Shown here piece after piece: positions 1 through 10,649 of a stretch of DNA of 64,000 nt. The notes under the pieces are model-generated. The model had not been told where the DNA came from and searched no databases. It saw nothing but the letters and a program-made list of their open reading frames with translations. Made by a program: the position numbers and the translations under genes. The number at the start of each line of letters is the position of its first letter. The stretch's first letter is position 1. Origin of the DNA: Muribaculaceae bacterium. GTDB lineage: Bacteria > Bacteroidota > Bacteroidia > Bacteroidales > Muribaculaceae. Where the stretch lies: assembly GCA_029060725.1 (NCBI GenBank), contig JAIDTL010000134.1, positions 18,437 to 82,436 on the forward strand, written 5' to 3'.

Positions 1-105
1 AGCTTATGATATTGACTTCGCGACCGATTCGTTCGCCACTCCGCTTGAACAGTTCTGCCATTGATACTCGACGAGCTCCGCCCAGCATCATGATATTGAT
101 CTTTT

Positions 106-1095
106 TCATACGTTATATATTCCTGATTTATATTTTTTTAAGTTTTTAGAATCAGTAAACCATTCTATTGTTTTCTTTAATCCTTCTTCAAGTGTATACC
201 GTGGGTGCCAACCTGTCAATGAAGTTATAAGACTGTTATCACCAAGCAGACGGAAGACTTCGCTTCCTGAGGGTCTGAGCCGTTGAGGATCAGTCACCCA
301 TTTCACATCCACACCCATCAGATCTGCTATGGTCTGCAATGTGTATGCCATGCTCACCTCTCTGCCTGTAGCAATGTTTATTTCCTTACCAATCGTATCC
401 GAGCTTTTTGCAAGAGCTATAAACCCTGCTGCAGTGTCAGCGACATAGTTAAAGTCTCGAGTGGGAGTAAGATCTCCTACCTTTATTTCTTTTGCGCCGG
501 AGGCGATTTGAGTGATGATGGTAGGGATTATTGCACGCGCAGACTGTCTCGGACCGTAGGTGTTGAATGGCCTGACCACAGTCACGGGCAAATCAAACGC
601 ATTGTGGAAACTCAGCGCTATTGCATCTGCTCCTATCTTCGACGCCGAATAGGGTGATTGGGGCTGCTTGGGGTGCTTTTCGTCAATAGGCACGTATTTA
701 GCCGTCCCATATACTTCAGAAGTGGATGTCACAAGAAGACGCCCGACGCCCTCATCTTTGACCGCCTGACAGATATTGAGAGTCCCTTTCACATTTGTGT
801 CGATATATGAATCCGGAGCCACATAACTGTATGGTATTGCTATCAGAGCTGCCAAGTGAAACACAGTATCCACACCTTTCACGATCTCTCGACAAAAGTT
901 AGGGTCACGAACGTCACCCGTCACTACCTCCAGCCCGGGATGGTTAATGTATTCAAGCCATCCCCAGTTGTTGAATGAGTTGTATTGAGCAAGCGCCCTG
1001 ACCTCACACCCCTCGGCAAGCAAAGCCTCCGTAAGATGCGAGCCAATAAAACCATCTGCTCCGGTCACGAGTACCTTATTCATTTCCAATCTCAA
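106..1095 (-). CDS. NAD-dependent epimerase/dehydratase, LegB-like sugar-nucleotide 4,6-dehydratase
   Basis: N-terminal VTGADGFIGSHL Rossmann motif, YSASK catalytic motif; likely start MNKVLV at ~1080. Confidence 0.85.
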   Translation of the reverse strand: MRLEMNKVLVTGADGFIGSHLTEALLAEGCEVRALAQYNSFNNWGWLEYINHPGLEVVTGDVRDPNFCREIVKGVDTVFHLAALIAIPYSYVAPDSYIDTNVKGTLNICQAVKDEGVGRLLVTSTSEVYGTAKYVPIDEKHPKQPQSPYSASKIGADAIALSFHNAFDLPVTVVRPFNTYGPRQSARAIIPTIITQIASGAKEIKVGDLTPTRDFNYVADTAAGFIALAKSSDTIGKEINIATGREVSMAYTLQTIADLMGVDVKWVTDPQRLRPSGSEVFRLLGDNSLITSLTGWHPRYTLEEGLKKTIEWFTDSKNLKKYKSGIYNV

Positions 1096-2020
1096 TTTTA
1101 TAAGTTTCTATATGACGTTTCTTCTTTTCCTGGAGAATCTCAGATATCGTGAGAAATATGCCACTCTCTTCCACATCTCCAAATTCATCGTTGATCGCAG
1201 TCCCGAACATCCGCATAGTCGGAGATAGACTCATATATGCATTAACGAGCGGCGGTATATTAAGCCCTTTCTCCCTGATAAGGCGATTTAGGATTTTATA
1301 ATCCTCTTTATAATTATGCCCGGAAAGGCGATCTTGAATTTCAGGAGTCATGGCTTTGGTGTCAATTGGTTTTATAGGCCTGACAAGCCCTTCTACATCT
1401 GGAAAATGCTTGTTTAGAAATCCAAGAATGAGATCAAGATTTTCTCTCCCGAATGCAGGATACATTGTCACTTTGCCAAACAAATACTTGATATGAGGAT
1501 ACACTACGGTAAGAGCTCCCAATCCATCCCAAAGATTATCAAGTGCAAACAAGGCTTTAGTCCCGGCTTTGCTGCTTTGATAGCCTAACGATACAAAAGA
1601 ACGTCCGAGTTCAAGGGTATCGGGAAGGATCTCATTAATAAACCGGTCAGAAAATTTGAAAAGATGTGCAGTGGCTATCTTCGGCATTCCGCCTGCCATG
1701 TCAATCTTATCACCGGTGATGAATCGATAGCCTCCCAATATCTCACGCGCTTGAGGATCCCATACTATCAACTGCTGACACGGGACTTCCATTATATCGA
1801 ATTCGTCAATGTCAAATCCTTTGCCGGTGCCCCCCCCCGCCTGACGAAAGGCTGCCTCACGCAATCGACCTATCTCAAGCATCGTATTGGGCGCACAATG
1901 AGCGTCGACAACGTAGAGCAGGTTGTCGCCTTTGTTTGTATGTCTAAGGAAACGCTCCGGAGTTAATTCCTTCTCTATAGCGTCTCTTTCCACAGGTGGT
2001 ATGATGGGCTCCATTGTCAT
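1076..2020 (-). CDS. GNAT/hemolysin-like N-acyltransferase (OlsB/GlsB-like)
   Basis: Motifs REAAFRQAGGGTGKGFDIDEFD and ELGRSFV; typical of Bacteroidetes hemolysin-like acyltransferases. Confidence 0.65.
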   Translation of the reverse strand: MTMEPIIPPVERDAIEKELTPERFLRHTNKGDNLLYVVDAHCAPNTMLEIGRLREAAFRQAGGGTGKGFDIDEFDIMEVPCQQLIVWDPQAREILGGYRFITGDKIDMAGGMPKIATAHLFKFSDRFINEILPDTLELGRSFVSLGYQSSKAGTKALFALDNLWDGLGALTVVYPHIKYLFGKVTMYPAFGRENLDLILGFLNKHFPDVEGLVRPIKPIDTKAMTPEIQDRLSGHNYKEDYKILNRLIREKGLNIPPLVNAYMSLSPTMRMFGTAINDEFGDVEESGIFLTISEILQEKKKRHIETYKIEIGNE

Positions 2021-2136
2021 TTTCTCAATCTGTAGTCAATCTTTCTGCCTTGTGCCATCCCTCCCAAACTGCAAAGTTAATAATAAATTTAGAATTATGC
2101 ATAATTCATAGCGCATAATTCATAATTTTATAGTCG

Positions 2137-4101
2137 TTATTGATTTTCCACAGGATGAAAATGAGAATATACCAACATCCCTTTTGCTTTGCCTACAGCA
2201 TCAACAACGGCATCGAGACTCGCTTCTTTTATACGTTTTACGCTCTTGAATTGTTTAATGAGTGCTGTTTTTGTAGCCGGACCGATTCCCTTAATGCTGT
2301 CGAGCTCACTGACGGTCTGCCCTTTTGAACGTCGGTCTCGGTGATGTGTGATTCCAAACCTGTGAGCTTCGTCGCGCATAGCCTGAATCACTCGTAAGCT
2401 TGGGCTTGTCTTATTAATGTAAAGCGGAAGTGAGTCGCCGGGGAAATAAATTTCCTCAAGACGCTTTGCTATGCCTACCAATGCCACCTCTCCCCTTATT
2501 CCCATTTCATCGAAAGCTTCAACAGCCGCGCTCAACTGTCCTTTACCGCCATCCACTACTACCATATCGGGCAATTTCTCACCCTCCGCCATCATCCGGG
2601 TATATCTACGATGCAGCACTTCCTTCATTGACGCAAAGTCATCCGCACCCACCACTGTCTTGATTATGAAGTGCCGGTAGTCTCTTTTCGATGGTTTGCC
2701 ATTACGGAATACGACACAACTTGCTACCGGATTTGTGCCCTGGATATTTGAGTTGTCAAAACACTCTATATGCCTTGGCTGGACTTCAAGACGGAAGTCT
2801 TTCTTCATAGTCTCCATAAGCTTCTCGACACTCCGCTCCGGATCCAACGCTTCCGCTTGCTTTTCCTTGTCTTTTAAATATTGGGTAGCATTTTTCACAG
2901 CAACGTCCAAGACCTTCTTCATATCGCCCCTCTGAGGAATGGAGAATTTTATTTTCTCAAATTCTACATCTGGCAAAAAAGGCACGATGACTTCGGCAAA
3001 ATTTCTTTCAAATCGCCTCGCCACTTCCGCTATCGCCATAGAAAGAATTTCTTCTTTTGAAGATGCCGAACATCTCTTGTATTCAAGATTTATGCTCTGG
3101 ATTACGGCTCCGTTATGAAGGTGCATGAAATTGACTACTGCTTCATCTTCGTCGTCACTGGCTACAAAACCGAATATGTCAAGGTCTGCAGTTTCAGTCT
3201 TCGCCACTACGCTCTTTGCATTGTAGCGCTTCACGGCTTCATATTTCTCCTTGACCTCCTGTGCCTGCTCGAATTTCCACTCTTCACTAAGCCTACCCAT
3301 TTCTTCAAGAAGATACTTCTCCAATTCTACGGTTTCACCGCGTAAAATTGCCCTTACACGCGTGACATATTCATCATATTGCTCTTTATTGACAAATCCT
3401 CTGCAAGGACCTCCGCATTTCTTTATATGATAGTCAAGACAGAGAGAATATTTCCCACGTGCTATCCCCTTTTCATCGAGAATATGCCGGCAACTTCTGA
3501 GTGGAAAAATATCGCGTATCAGCTGCAGCACTACTTTCGCTGATTGCACATTTGAATACGGTCCGTAGTATTTAGCCCCGAGACCTTTTTCTCGGGTCAT
3601 GAAGACACGTGGAAAATCTTCTTTCGTCACTACAATCCATGGATACGACTTGTCATCCTTCAGCAAGACGTTGTAGCGAGGTTGATACTCCTTGATCATC
3701 GCGCTTTCCAAATGCAATGCATCCTCTTCAGAATGCACTACGATGAAACGCATGTCTACGATCGACCGCACGAGCAGATTGGTGCGACGTATATCATGCT
3801 GGCGATTGAAATAGGAAGACACTCTTCTCTTGAGTCGCTTGGCTTTCCCCACATAAATTACGGTGCCCGTATTGTCGAGATACATATACACCCCCGGAGA
3901 GTCAGGAAGGGAAAGTATTTTCTCCCTCAACTTTTCTCCGGGCCTATTATGCCGAATGTCGTCCGGAGTTCTGTCAGATTTGATCTCCAGATTAAATCCG
4001 CCATGTTCATTGATGTCACGCCCCGCGCCGGCAAGCAACTCAGCATTCTTTACGTCTTCTTCCGTCATAGATACCCTATTTGAGAAAAGCTCCGAATTCA
4101 T
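2137..4101 (-). CDS. uvrC: Excinuclease ABC subunit C
   Basis: GIY-YIG domain (GVYMYLDNTGTVIYVGKAK), UvrC RNase H-like region (ECFDNSNIQGTNPVASCVVF), C-terminal HhH. Confidence 0.97.
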   Translation of the reverse strand: MNSELFSNRVSMTEEDVKNAELLAGAGRDINEHGGFNLEIKSDRTPDDIRHNRPGEKLREKILSLPDSPGVYMYLDNTGTVIYVGKAKRLKRRVSSYFNRQHDIRRTNLLVRSIVDMRFIVVHSEEDALHLESAMIKEYQPRYNVLLKDDKSYPWIVVTKEDFPRVFMTREKGLGAKYYGPYSNVQSAKVVLQLIRDIFPLRSCRHILDEKGIARGKYSLCLDYHIKKCGGPCRGFVNKEQYDEYVTRVRAILRGETVELEKYLLEEMGRLSEEWKFEQAQEVKEKYEAVKRYNAKSVVAKTETADLDIFGFVASDDEDEAVVNFMHLHNGAVIQSINLEYKRCSASSKEEILSMAIAEVARRFERNFAEVIVPFLPDVEFEKIKFSIPQRGDMKKVLDVAVKNATQYLKDKEKQAEALDPERSVEKLMETMKKDFRLEVQPRHIECFDNSNIQGTNPVASCVVFRNGKPSKRDYRHFIIKTVVGADDFASMKEVLHRRYTRMMAEGEKLPDMVVVDGGKGQLSAAVEAFDEMGIRGEVALVGIAKRLEEIYFPGDSLPLYINKTSPSLRVIQAMRDEAHRFGITHHRDRRSKGQTVSELDSIKGIGPATKTALIKQFKSVKRIKEASLDAVVDAVGKAKGMLVYSHFHPVENQ

Positions 4102-4111
4102 CGGAGCTTTT
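4085..4111. terminator. Perfect 11-bp hairpin between apt and uvrC (terminator or 5' leader structure)
   Basis: AAAAGCTCCGA-ATTCA-TCGGAGCTTTT. Confidence 0.6.
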
Positions 4112-4140
4112 ACTTATTTTCACATTTTGTTGTCCATGTC

Positions 4141-4665
4141 TTAATACTTCAACAATGCGGTTACCTCCACATCATCCGGAAGCACTTCTCGACCATTAAG
4201 AGCCGTCAATTCCACGATAAAATTGACATAAATCTTTTTTGGATTCATCGACTTGACAAGCTGTATGCATGCATTCATAGTGCCGCCTGTAGCAAGCAAG
4301 TCATCATGAAGCACTACTATATCGTCCGGCCCGATGGCATCGCTATGAAGCTCGATCGTATCTACACCATACTCCTTTGCGTAGGATGCCTTCACCGTTA
4401 CGGAAGGAAGTTTTCCCGGTTTGCGAGCCGGCACAAAACCTGCTCCAAGTCTATCAGCAAGGATAGATCCGCCGATGAAACCGCGAGATTCTATTCCCAC
4501 CACCTTGGTCACACCCTTATCCTTGTAGAGATCAGCAAGGGCATCGCCCATCGCATGGAGAGCCTCACCGTTTTTAATCATTGTAGTCAGGTCTCTGAAT
4601 ATAATTCCCACCGAAGGGAAGTCCGGCACGTCTCTTATGAGGCCTCTTAAATCTTCAATCTGCAT
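4141..4665 (-). CDS. apt: Adenine phosphoribosyltransferase
   Basis: IRDVPDFPSVGIIFRDLT; PRTase motif VVLHDDLLATGGT. Confidence 0.96.
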   Translation of the reverse strand: MQIEDLRGLIRDVPDFPSVGIIFRDLTTMIKNGEALHAMGDALADLYKDKGVTKVVGIESRGFIGGSILADRLGAGFVPARKPGKLPSVTVKASYAKEYGVDTIELHSDAIGPDDIVVLHDDLLATGGTMNACIQLVKSMNPKKIYVNFIVELTALNGREVLPDDVEVTALLKY

Positions 4666-4737
4666 AATTTTTAATTTTTATATTATATCTACGTTTTAAA
4701 TATTCCGATGAAACCGATGTTTCTTTCAATATTCGAC

Positions 4738-4757
4738 AATGTTTCACGTGAAACATT
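4738..4757. promoter_or_regulatory. parS-like ParB-binding palindrome AATGTTTCACGTGAAACATT
   Basis: Exact 16-bp parS consensus TGTTTCACGTGAAACA at 4740-4755 inside a perfect 20-bp palindrome, intergenic next to mnmG. Confidence 0.85.
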
Positions 4758-4789
4758 TTAATCATAAATGAGCCTCATTAAGGGCTTTA

Positions 4790-4805
4790 AGGGCAAGAGT
4801 GCCCT
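4790..4805 (-). terminator. Hairpin downstream of mnmG
   Basis: AGGGCA-AGAG-TGCCCT a few dozen bp past the mnmG stop. Confidence 0.4.
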
Positions 4806-4837
4806 CATGAACTTTTAATACTCTATGACGTTTGGCA

Positions 4838-6760
4838 TCAATTCCGGAGCATCACAAGAAGTACATTGATGTCTGATGGAGAGACTCCCGGGATGCGTGA
4901 AGCCTGTCCGATGGTAGCCGGGCGAATTCTGGAAAGTTTCTGTCTGCCTTCCGTTGAGATGGCAAGAATTTCGTCAAAGTTCATGCTTTCCGGTATCTTT
5001 ACTTTTTCAAGTCTGCTCACTCGATCTGCAGATTCGCGTTCTCTGTCTATATAACCCTGATATTTTATCAGGATCTCTGCCGACTCAATTATCTCCTCTC
5101 TCCTACCCTTCTCTATCTCTTCACACCTTTCATTTAATGCAGGAACAAACTGCATAAGATTTTCGAAATTCAATTGAGGACGGCGAAGGAGATCTGCTAT
5201 CTTGACTCTACCGGGAAGAAGTCCGGTGCCACATTCCTCAAGGAATTTCTGGAGTTCTTCTGTCGGACGGACGGAAGTCTCTTCACACCATTTGACCAAA
5301 TTCGCACGCTCGGCATATTTAGATTTCATCGACTCATATCGATACTCATCGGCAAGACCTATTTCATATCCAATAGGAGTAAGACGAAGATCAGCATCAT
5401 CCTGACGAAGCAAAATACGGAATTCAGCACGGCTCGTAAACATTCGATATGGTTCATCGACACCCTTGGTCACAAGGTCATCAATCAGCACGCCAATATA
5501 TGCTTCATCTCTACCAAGCACGATTGGATCCAGGTTTCTGACACTTCTTGCCGCATTTATGCCTGCCATCAAGCCCTGAGCAGCTGCCTCCTCATAACCG
5601 GTAGTCCCATTCACTTGACCGGCAAGATAAAGGGAGCCGACCACCTTCGACTCCAAGCTATGACGCAACTGAGTGGGATCAAAGAAATCATATTCGATTG
5701 CGTAACCGGGGCGATAAAACTGTATTTCCTTCAATGCAGGAATCCGAGTCAATGCCTCCATTTGTACTTTCCAGGGCAAAGAACTTGAAAAACCATTGAT
5801 ATAAAATTCGTGGGTTAATTCTCCTTCCGGCTCGAGAAAAAGCTGATGGCTTTCCTTGTCTGCGAACGTCACTATCTTGGTCTCAATCGACGGACAGTAA
5901 CGAGGTCCGATACTTTTTATCTGGCCATTGTAAAGAGGAGAATCTGCGAGGTTGTCATTAAGGATCTTGTGCACCTCAGGGCTGGTATGCACGATATAGC
6001 AATCTCTTGGGGGCAAGCTCCTCTTTACTGAAGGGAGATAAGAAAATTTATGGAAGTCTCTTTTAACGCTTCCGTCGGTCAATCGTAGGTCATCCCCGGT
6101 TTGAACAGTCACCTTATCATAATCTATCGTGCCTCCATCTATACGGGCAGGTGTCCCTGTCTTCATCCTTCCCACTGTCAATCCCAATTCCCGCAATTGG
6201 TCGGAAAGACCACGCGATGAAGCCTCCGATATTCTGCCACCTTCTATCTGAGTAGGACCAAAGTGCATGAGACCATTCAGGAATGTTCCGGCAGTCAGCA
6301 CCACTTTCTTAGCTTTGAATGTGATTCCAAGAGCAGTCTCAACACCACAGACTTGCGCCTCCCCCTCTTCTGACTCAATGACGAGTCCGATGACCATATC
6401 TTGGAACATGTAAAGATTTTCCGTTTCATCGAGAGTCTTGCGCCACTCATCAATAAAACGAGTGCGATCTGACTGGACACGTGGCGACCATACAGCGGGA
6501 CCTTTGCTTCGGTTGAGCATCCGGAATTGAATCGCAGTTTTATCTGCAATTATTCCCATCATACCGCCAAGCGCATCAATCTCACGAACAATTTGACCCT
6601 TGGCAATTCCGCCAACGGCTGGGTTGCAAGACATCTGCGCTACCCGATTCATATCAGCCGTAATCAGGAGTGTGTTGCAACCAAGACGTGCCGCTGCTAC
6701 TGCAGCTTCACATCCGGCATGTCCCGCTCCGACCACTATCACATCATATTCAAATTTCAT
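4838..6760 (-). CDS. mnmG: tRNA uridine-5-carboxymethylaminomethyl(34) synthesis enzyme MnmG (GidA)
   Basis: DVIVVGAGHAGCEAA FAD motif; GTFLNGLMHFG; FTSRAEFRILLRQDDAD. Confidence 0.97.
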   Translation of the reverse strand: MKFEYDVIVVGAGHAGCEAAVAAARLGCNTLLITADMNRVAQMSCNPAVGGIAKGQIVREIDALGGMMGIIADKTAIQFRMLNRSKGPAVWSPRVQSDRTRFIDEWRKTLDETENLYMFQDMVIGLVIESEEGEAQVCGVETALGITFKAKKVVLTAGTFLNGLMHFGPTQIEGGRISEASSRGLSDQLRELGLTVGRMKTGTPARIDGGTIDYDKVTVQTGDDLRLTDGSVKRDFHKFSYLPSVKRSLPPRDCYIVHTSPEVHKILNDNLADSPLYNGQIKSIGPRYCPSIETKIVTFADKESHQLFLEPEGELTHEFYINGFSSSLPWKVQMEALTRIPALKEIQFYRPGYAIEYDFFDPTQLRHSLESKVVGSLYLAGQVNGTTGYEEAAAQGLMAGINAARSVRNLDPIVLGRDEAYIGVLIDDLVTKGVDEPYRMFTSRAEFRILLRQDDADLRLTPIGYEIGLADEYRYESMKSKYAERANLVKWCEETSVRPTEELQKFLEECGTGLLPGRVKIADLLRRPQLNFENLMQFVPALNERCEEIEKGRREEIIESAEILIKYQGYIDRERESADRVSRLEKVKIPESMNFDEILAISTEGRQKLSRIRPATIGQASRIPGVSPSDINVLLVMLRN

Positions 6761-6816
6761 CCCTTATTATTTGAGAATAGAAAAAATGAGAATTTCGAAA
6801 TATAATTACCAGTAAA

Positions 6817-7236
6817 TCAATGATTATTGTAAAGCTCCAGCGCTGCATTCTCAGCAGCTTCCATTATTTCGCGTTCGCCTGGACCCTTGTCGTTGATACC
6901 GACGAGATGGAGGACACCATGAATAATGACACGTAGGAGTTCTTCGGAATATGCAACTCCGAATTTCTCAGCATTCGTTTTTACTGTATCCAAGGAGATC
7001 ATTATATCTCCGGCTATCTTATCACCACGCGAATAGTCAAATGTAATGATGTCGGTGAAATAATCATGATTGACAAACTGACGGTTAGCCTTAATTATCT
7101 CCTCATCATCTACGAAAAGATAATTTAAGTTGCCTACTCGGCATGAATGCGAGGCCGCCACCTCTTCTATCCATGTCGACACCCTCTTAATATCGATGTC
7201 TGGCAGCTCGACTCCTTGCGATGCGAATTCTATCAT
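6817..7236 (-). CDS. ybeY: rRNA maturation RNase YbeY
   Basis: Zn-binding motif HGVLHLVGIND. Confidence 0.95.
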   Translation of the reverse strand: MIEFASQGVELPDIDIKRVSTWIEEVAASHSCRVGNLNYLFVDDEEIIKANRQFVNHDYFTDIITFDYSRGDKIAGDIMISLDTVKTNAEKFGVAYSEELLRVIIHGVLHLVGINDKGPGEREIMEAAENAALELYNNH

Positions 7237-7490
7237 TACTTATTTTTGCTTTATTCGTGCAAATATAACAAATTCTTGCGGAAATTCCATAAAATTAGCC
7301 AAAATTTGTCTCAACAAATTTATAATTGCGATTTTGTATCTATTTCCCATTTTTAATACAAATTTCAGAAACCCAAATTTATATTTATAAATCAGTCAAT
7401 TACCAACACATACAGCCAATTTTAAGGCTCTGAGAATCAAATTTAGGCAAGAAGCCGTCCGATAGACAACAAATATTTTACACTCAAATC

Positions 7491-8459
7491 TCAGAAATCG
7501 TGAATTTTCATAGCAAGACTCACACTTTCCCAATCAACCTTAAGGCAAACTTCTGCACCCTCAACAAGAGGGACATTGCGATCGTTGTGACCTACCGGGA
7601 AATCAAAAGCAACCGGACAAGACACACCCCATTCTGTGAATCGCTCATGGATCATGTCGTACATCGACTCATGGTTGCGATCAGACTTCCAATCGGTGAA
7701 TTGTCCGACTATGATACCCTTTACTTTTCTAAGGACACCTTGAAGATGCAGTCGATATAGCATTCGCTCCACGGCATAGATTGGTTCAGACACATCCTCT
7801 AAAAAAAGGATTACATCCTGATGCAGACTTTCTGCCATAAGATCAAAGGGTGTTCCTCCGAGTCCATTCAAGACTGCAAGATTGCCTCCGAGCAGTACAC
7901 CCCTACCCTCTCCGGCTGCATTGTATTGATGAGTCGGGATAGTATACTCCAACATTGGGGAAGCAGACTCTACAAGATTTTTGAAAACCTTTCGATATGA
8001 ACCGAAACCGGAATCGGTATTTTCTACCAATTGCTTTGCCATTCCGCCATGGATGGAAGCTATCCCGCTTTTATAGAGCAGTGCATGCAGGGCAGTGACA
8101 TCAGAAAAACCGACAAGCCATTTGGGATGGGCAGATATGAAATCCGAGGAAAGATAGTCGAGCATGTGGACACATCCGTATCCACCACGAGCGCAAATCA
8201 CGAGATCCACATCCTCGCGGCTCCAGGCATCAGTGAAATCAGCGACGCGCTGAGCCAATGAAGCTGCGTAAGATCCGCAGGCATTCTCATCAAGCACGGA
8301 AGGATAGACTATGAGCTCCGCGCCGGGCATTTCGTCAGGACGCTCTGCGTAGAGACTTACTAGCCCCTCTACTATTTCCGGCTTAATGCGCGTAGCGGGC
8401 CCAATAAGCGCCACCTTACCATCCGCCCTAACTCCTGCAGGAATAATCAACTTTCCCAT
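7491..8459 (-). CDS. LD-carboxypeptidase, peptidase S66 family
   Basis: ARGGYGCVHMLDYL, GFSDVTALH, LLGGNLAVLNGLGGT motifs of S66. Confidence 0.93.
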   Translation of the reverse strand: MGKLIIPAGVRADGKVALIGPATRIKPEIVEGLVSLYAERPDEMPGAELIVYPSVLDENACGSYAASLAQRVADFTDAWSREDVDLVICARGGYGCVHMLDYLSSDFISAHPKWLVGFSDVTALHALLYKSGIASIHGGMAKQLVENTDSGFGSYRKVFKNLVESASPMLEYTIPTHQYNAAGEGRGVLLGGNLAVLNGLGGTPFDLMAESLHQDVILFLEDVSEPIYAVERMLYRLHLQGVLRKVKGIIVGQFTDWKSDRNHESMYDMIHERFTEWGVSCPVAFDFPVGHNDRNVPLVEGAEVCLKVDWESVSLAMKIHDF

Positions 8460-8567
8460 CTACATTCTAATATTTTCCACAAAATTAATAATAATAATCC
8501 AATCCTCCAAGCCCCCTAAGACCTTTAAAACTCAGAAAGCAGCAACGAGGGTATTGAATAAAGCTAA

Positions 8568-10301
8568 TTATTTCTCTTGTTTCATCATCTTTCGGATGTA
8601 GGGACCAAGATTCGACTCGTTAGGATCAAGACCTAATTTACGTCGGATGTCGCTGCTGATATTGTAATGTCGTGCCAGATCAAGATAAGAGCCAATCTCC
8701 TTTCCCCGAAGTCCGAGGGAGTATAGACACACATAGTTAATTTCCCTTTCCGTCAAACCATGCTTAATAAGATCATCTATAAACTTTGGATACATTGCTT
8801 GAAAAGCTTTTCTTGTAGAGTTTTGAAATTTTTTGCGGTCTTTGTGAATGATTTCCACATATTTTCTGAAAGGTTTGGCATAAGTATCATCATTTGAGAT
8901 TTCTTTTGCGAGCAATCCATTAAGCAAATCAAGCCTCTCTCTGACGATATTCTTCATCTCAGAAGAGAGTTCATCACGCTGCTCTAAAAGAGCTGAGAGG
9001 CGCTCTTGCTCGTTTTCGAGCTGACTGATTTCGAGATACATATTTTTTGTTTGCAGCTGTAGTTTCTCTGTCTCCAAATGTAATTTATCAGCCTCCAACT
9101 GCAGCCTCTCAGCATTCTGCTCAGCTATTATTCGACCTGCTTTGTTGAGTCTATACCTATAGTAGATAAAGCCTATAATGCATATTAGTACAGCCACTCC
9201 TGCCAATATCCATTTGATAGCATTGTCTCTTTTATGAATCTTTCCCATGCTCTCAATCTCCATAGCGTGCTTCTTCTCCGAGAAAAGAAGTTCGTTGGAG
9301 AAGAGTTGAGCATGATACCCGTCAAGCAAACTTGAATAATTCTTGAAAGCATCCAAAGAAGCTCTATCTTCCCCAAGACTCTCTAAAATCTCAGCCTTTA
9401 CAGACCAGTAAGTCAGCGAATCAAGTATATTCTCCGGAGCAATTTTTGCCTCATTAAGATATTTCAGACCACTATTAGGCTCGCCTACCTTAGAATATGC
9501 CATTGAAAGAGTCATATTCATGTCATCTGTCACTCCTGTATTCTGCACATCTTCAATTATTTTAAGGATTTCTTCTTCTGTACCGAAATTTACCGCACAT
9601 TTCAGGAACGGAAGCATAGTTGCCCTTTTCAGAGAAGGTGAATCCTTGACAATAGCATTGCATTCCATCAATATACTGTCAGCTTTATGTTTATTATTTA
9701 GGATGATTTCTCCGGTCAATGCCCTGAGATTGCTCTTTAATTGCAGCGGATGTTTGTCTAATCTACCATATATCTCGGCAGCCCTGAGATTATTGTCAAC
9801 AAAATCATTAATCTGATACTGTCTGTAGTATAGAGTCGCCTGAGCGACAAGAATACGCGCCAATGTCAAAGAGTCTGAAATCTGATCTAAGTTATCAAGT
9901 CCCATGAGATATGATTGCATGGCAATATCGTCATCACCTGCATTCCGATGAATCCTTCCCTTGTAGTAATAAGTTCTAATTTTCTCATCTGGATTCCCTT
10001 TCCTAAGGTAGTAGTCAATCGCTGGCTGAAGAACATCAAAGGTCGTGGTGTTAATATAGTTTTTGTCCAATGCCATCGATTTCAGTAATGCATATCTGGC
10101 CTTAATACGGTTTCCTCGAAGGTCTGAACCATCAATACAATTCAATATGTAAAGAGCAGAATCAGGCATATCTTCCATCAGCTCCTCCGCAATATTCAGT
10201 CTGTCATCTATATCACTTGGACCATTGCAACCAATAACATACAGCGATCCTATCAATCCTACGACTGCGATCATGATATTATAAAAAAATCTTCTTTCCA
10301 T
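8568..10301 (-). CDS. TPR protein with TM segment, coiled coil and C-terminal LuxR-type HTH (signal-transduction regulator)
   Basis: Lipoprotein-like N-terminus, TPR-like repeats, TM ~WILAGVAVLICIIGFIYY, C-terminal LTEREINYVCLYSLGLRGKEIG. Confidence 0.8.
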   Translation of the reverse strand: MERRFFYNIMIAVVGLIGSLYVIGCNGPSDIDDRLNIAEELMEDMPDSALYILNCIDGSDLRGNRIKARYALLKSMALDKNYINTTTFDVLQPAIDYYLRKGNPDEKIRTYYYKGRIHRNAGDDDIAMQSYLMGLDNLDQISDSLTLARILVAQATLYYRQYQINDFVDNNLRAAEIYGRLDKHPLQLKSNLRALTGEIILNNKHKADSILMECNAIVKDSPSLKRATMLPFLKCAVNFGTEEEILKIIEDVQNTGVTDDMNMTLSMAYSKVGEPNSGLKYLNEAKIAPENILDSLTYWSVKAEILESLGEDRASLDAFKNYSSLLDGYHAQLFSNELLFSEKKHAMEIESMGKIHKRDNAIKWILAGVAVLICIIGFIYYRYRLNKAGRIIAEQNAERLQLEADKLHLETEKLQLQTKNMYLEISQLENEQERLSALLEQRDELSSEMKNIVRERLDLLNGLLAKEISNDDTYAKPFRKYVEIIHKDRKKFQNSTRKAFQAMYPKFIDDLIKHGLTEREINYVCLYSLGLRGKEIGSYLDLARHYNISSDIRRKLGLDPNESNLGPYIRKMMKQEK

Positions 10302-10649
10302 CTCTATAAGTTTTTAGCGGCTCACAAATTTAAATAAAATTTTTGATATCACCTAATATTGTAATGCAATTCCAGACTCCATCAATATGCTCTGCAAACG
10401 CCTGCTAATGACCTAAAATCTGCTAAATATGAAACTTTTAACCATGCCGTTAAACTTTGCATTTAAACTATATTGATTATCAGCAAAATAAACCTAAAAT
10501 CGTTAAACTTTTTTACTTGACATCAAAGGTATTTTTACCTATTTTTGCAACCGAATATAATACTTATGTAAGTACATTCTACCTCATTCAAAAGCTAAGA
10601 TCCAAGCGAGTTCAATACAATTTATTAACATTAAAAAACAGAAAAGTCA

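Noticed and set aside
2091-2125. GAATTATGCATAATTC palindrome and repeated GCATAATTCATA words upstream of the GNAT gene
   Set aside because: Likely AT-rich simple sequence; too short to distinguish from background without genome-wide counts.
5174-5788. 204-aa plus-strand ORF inside mnmG
   Set aside because: Shadow of a strongly supported conserved gene on the other strand.
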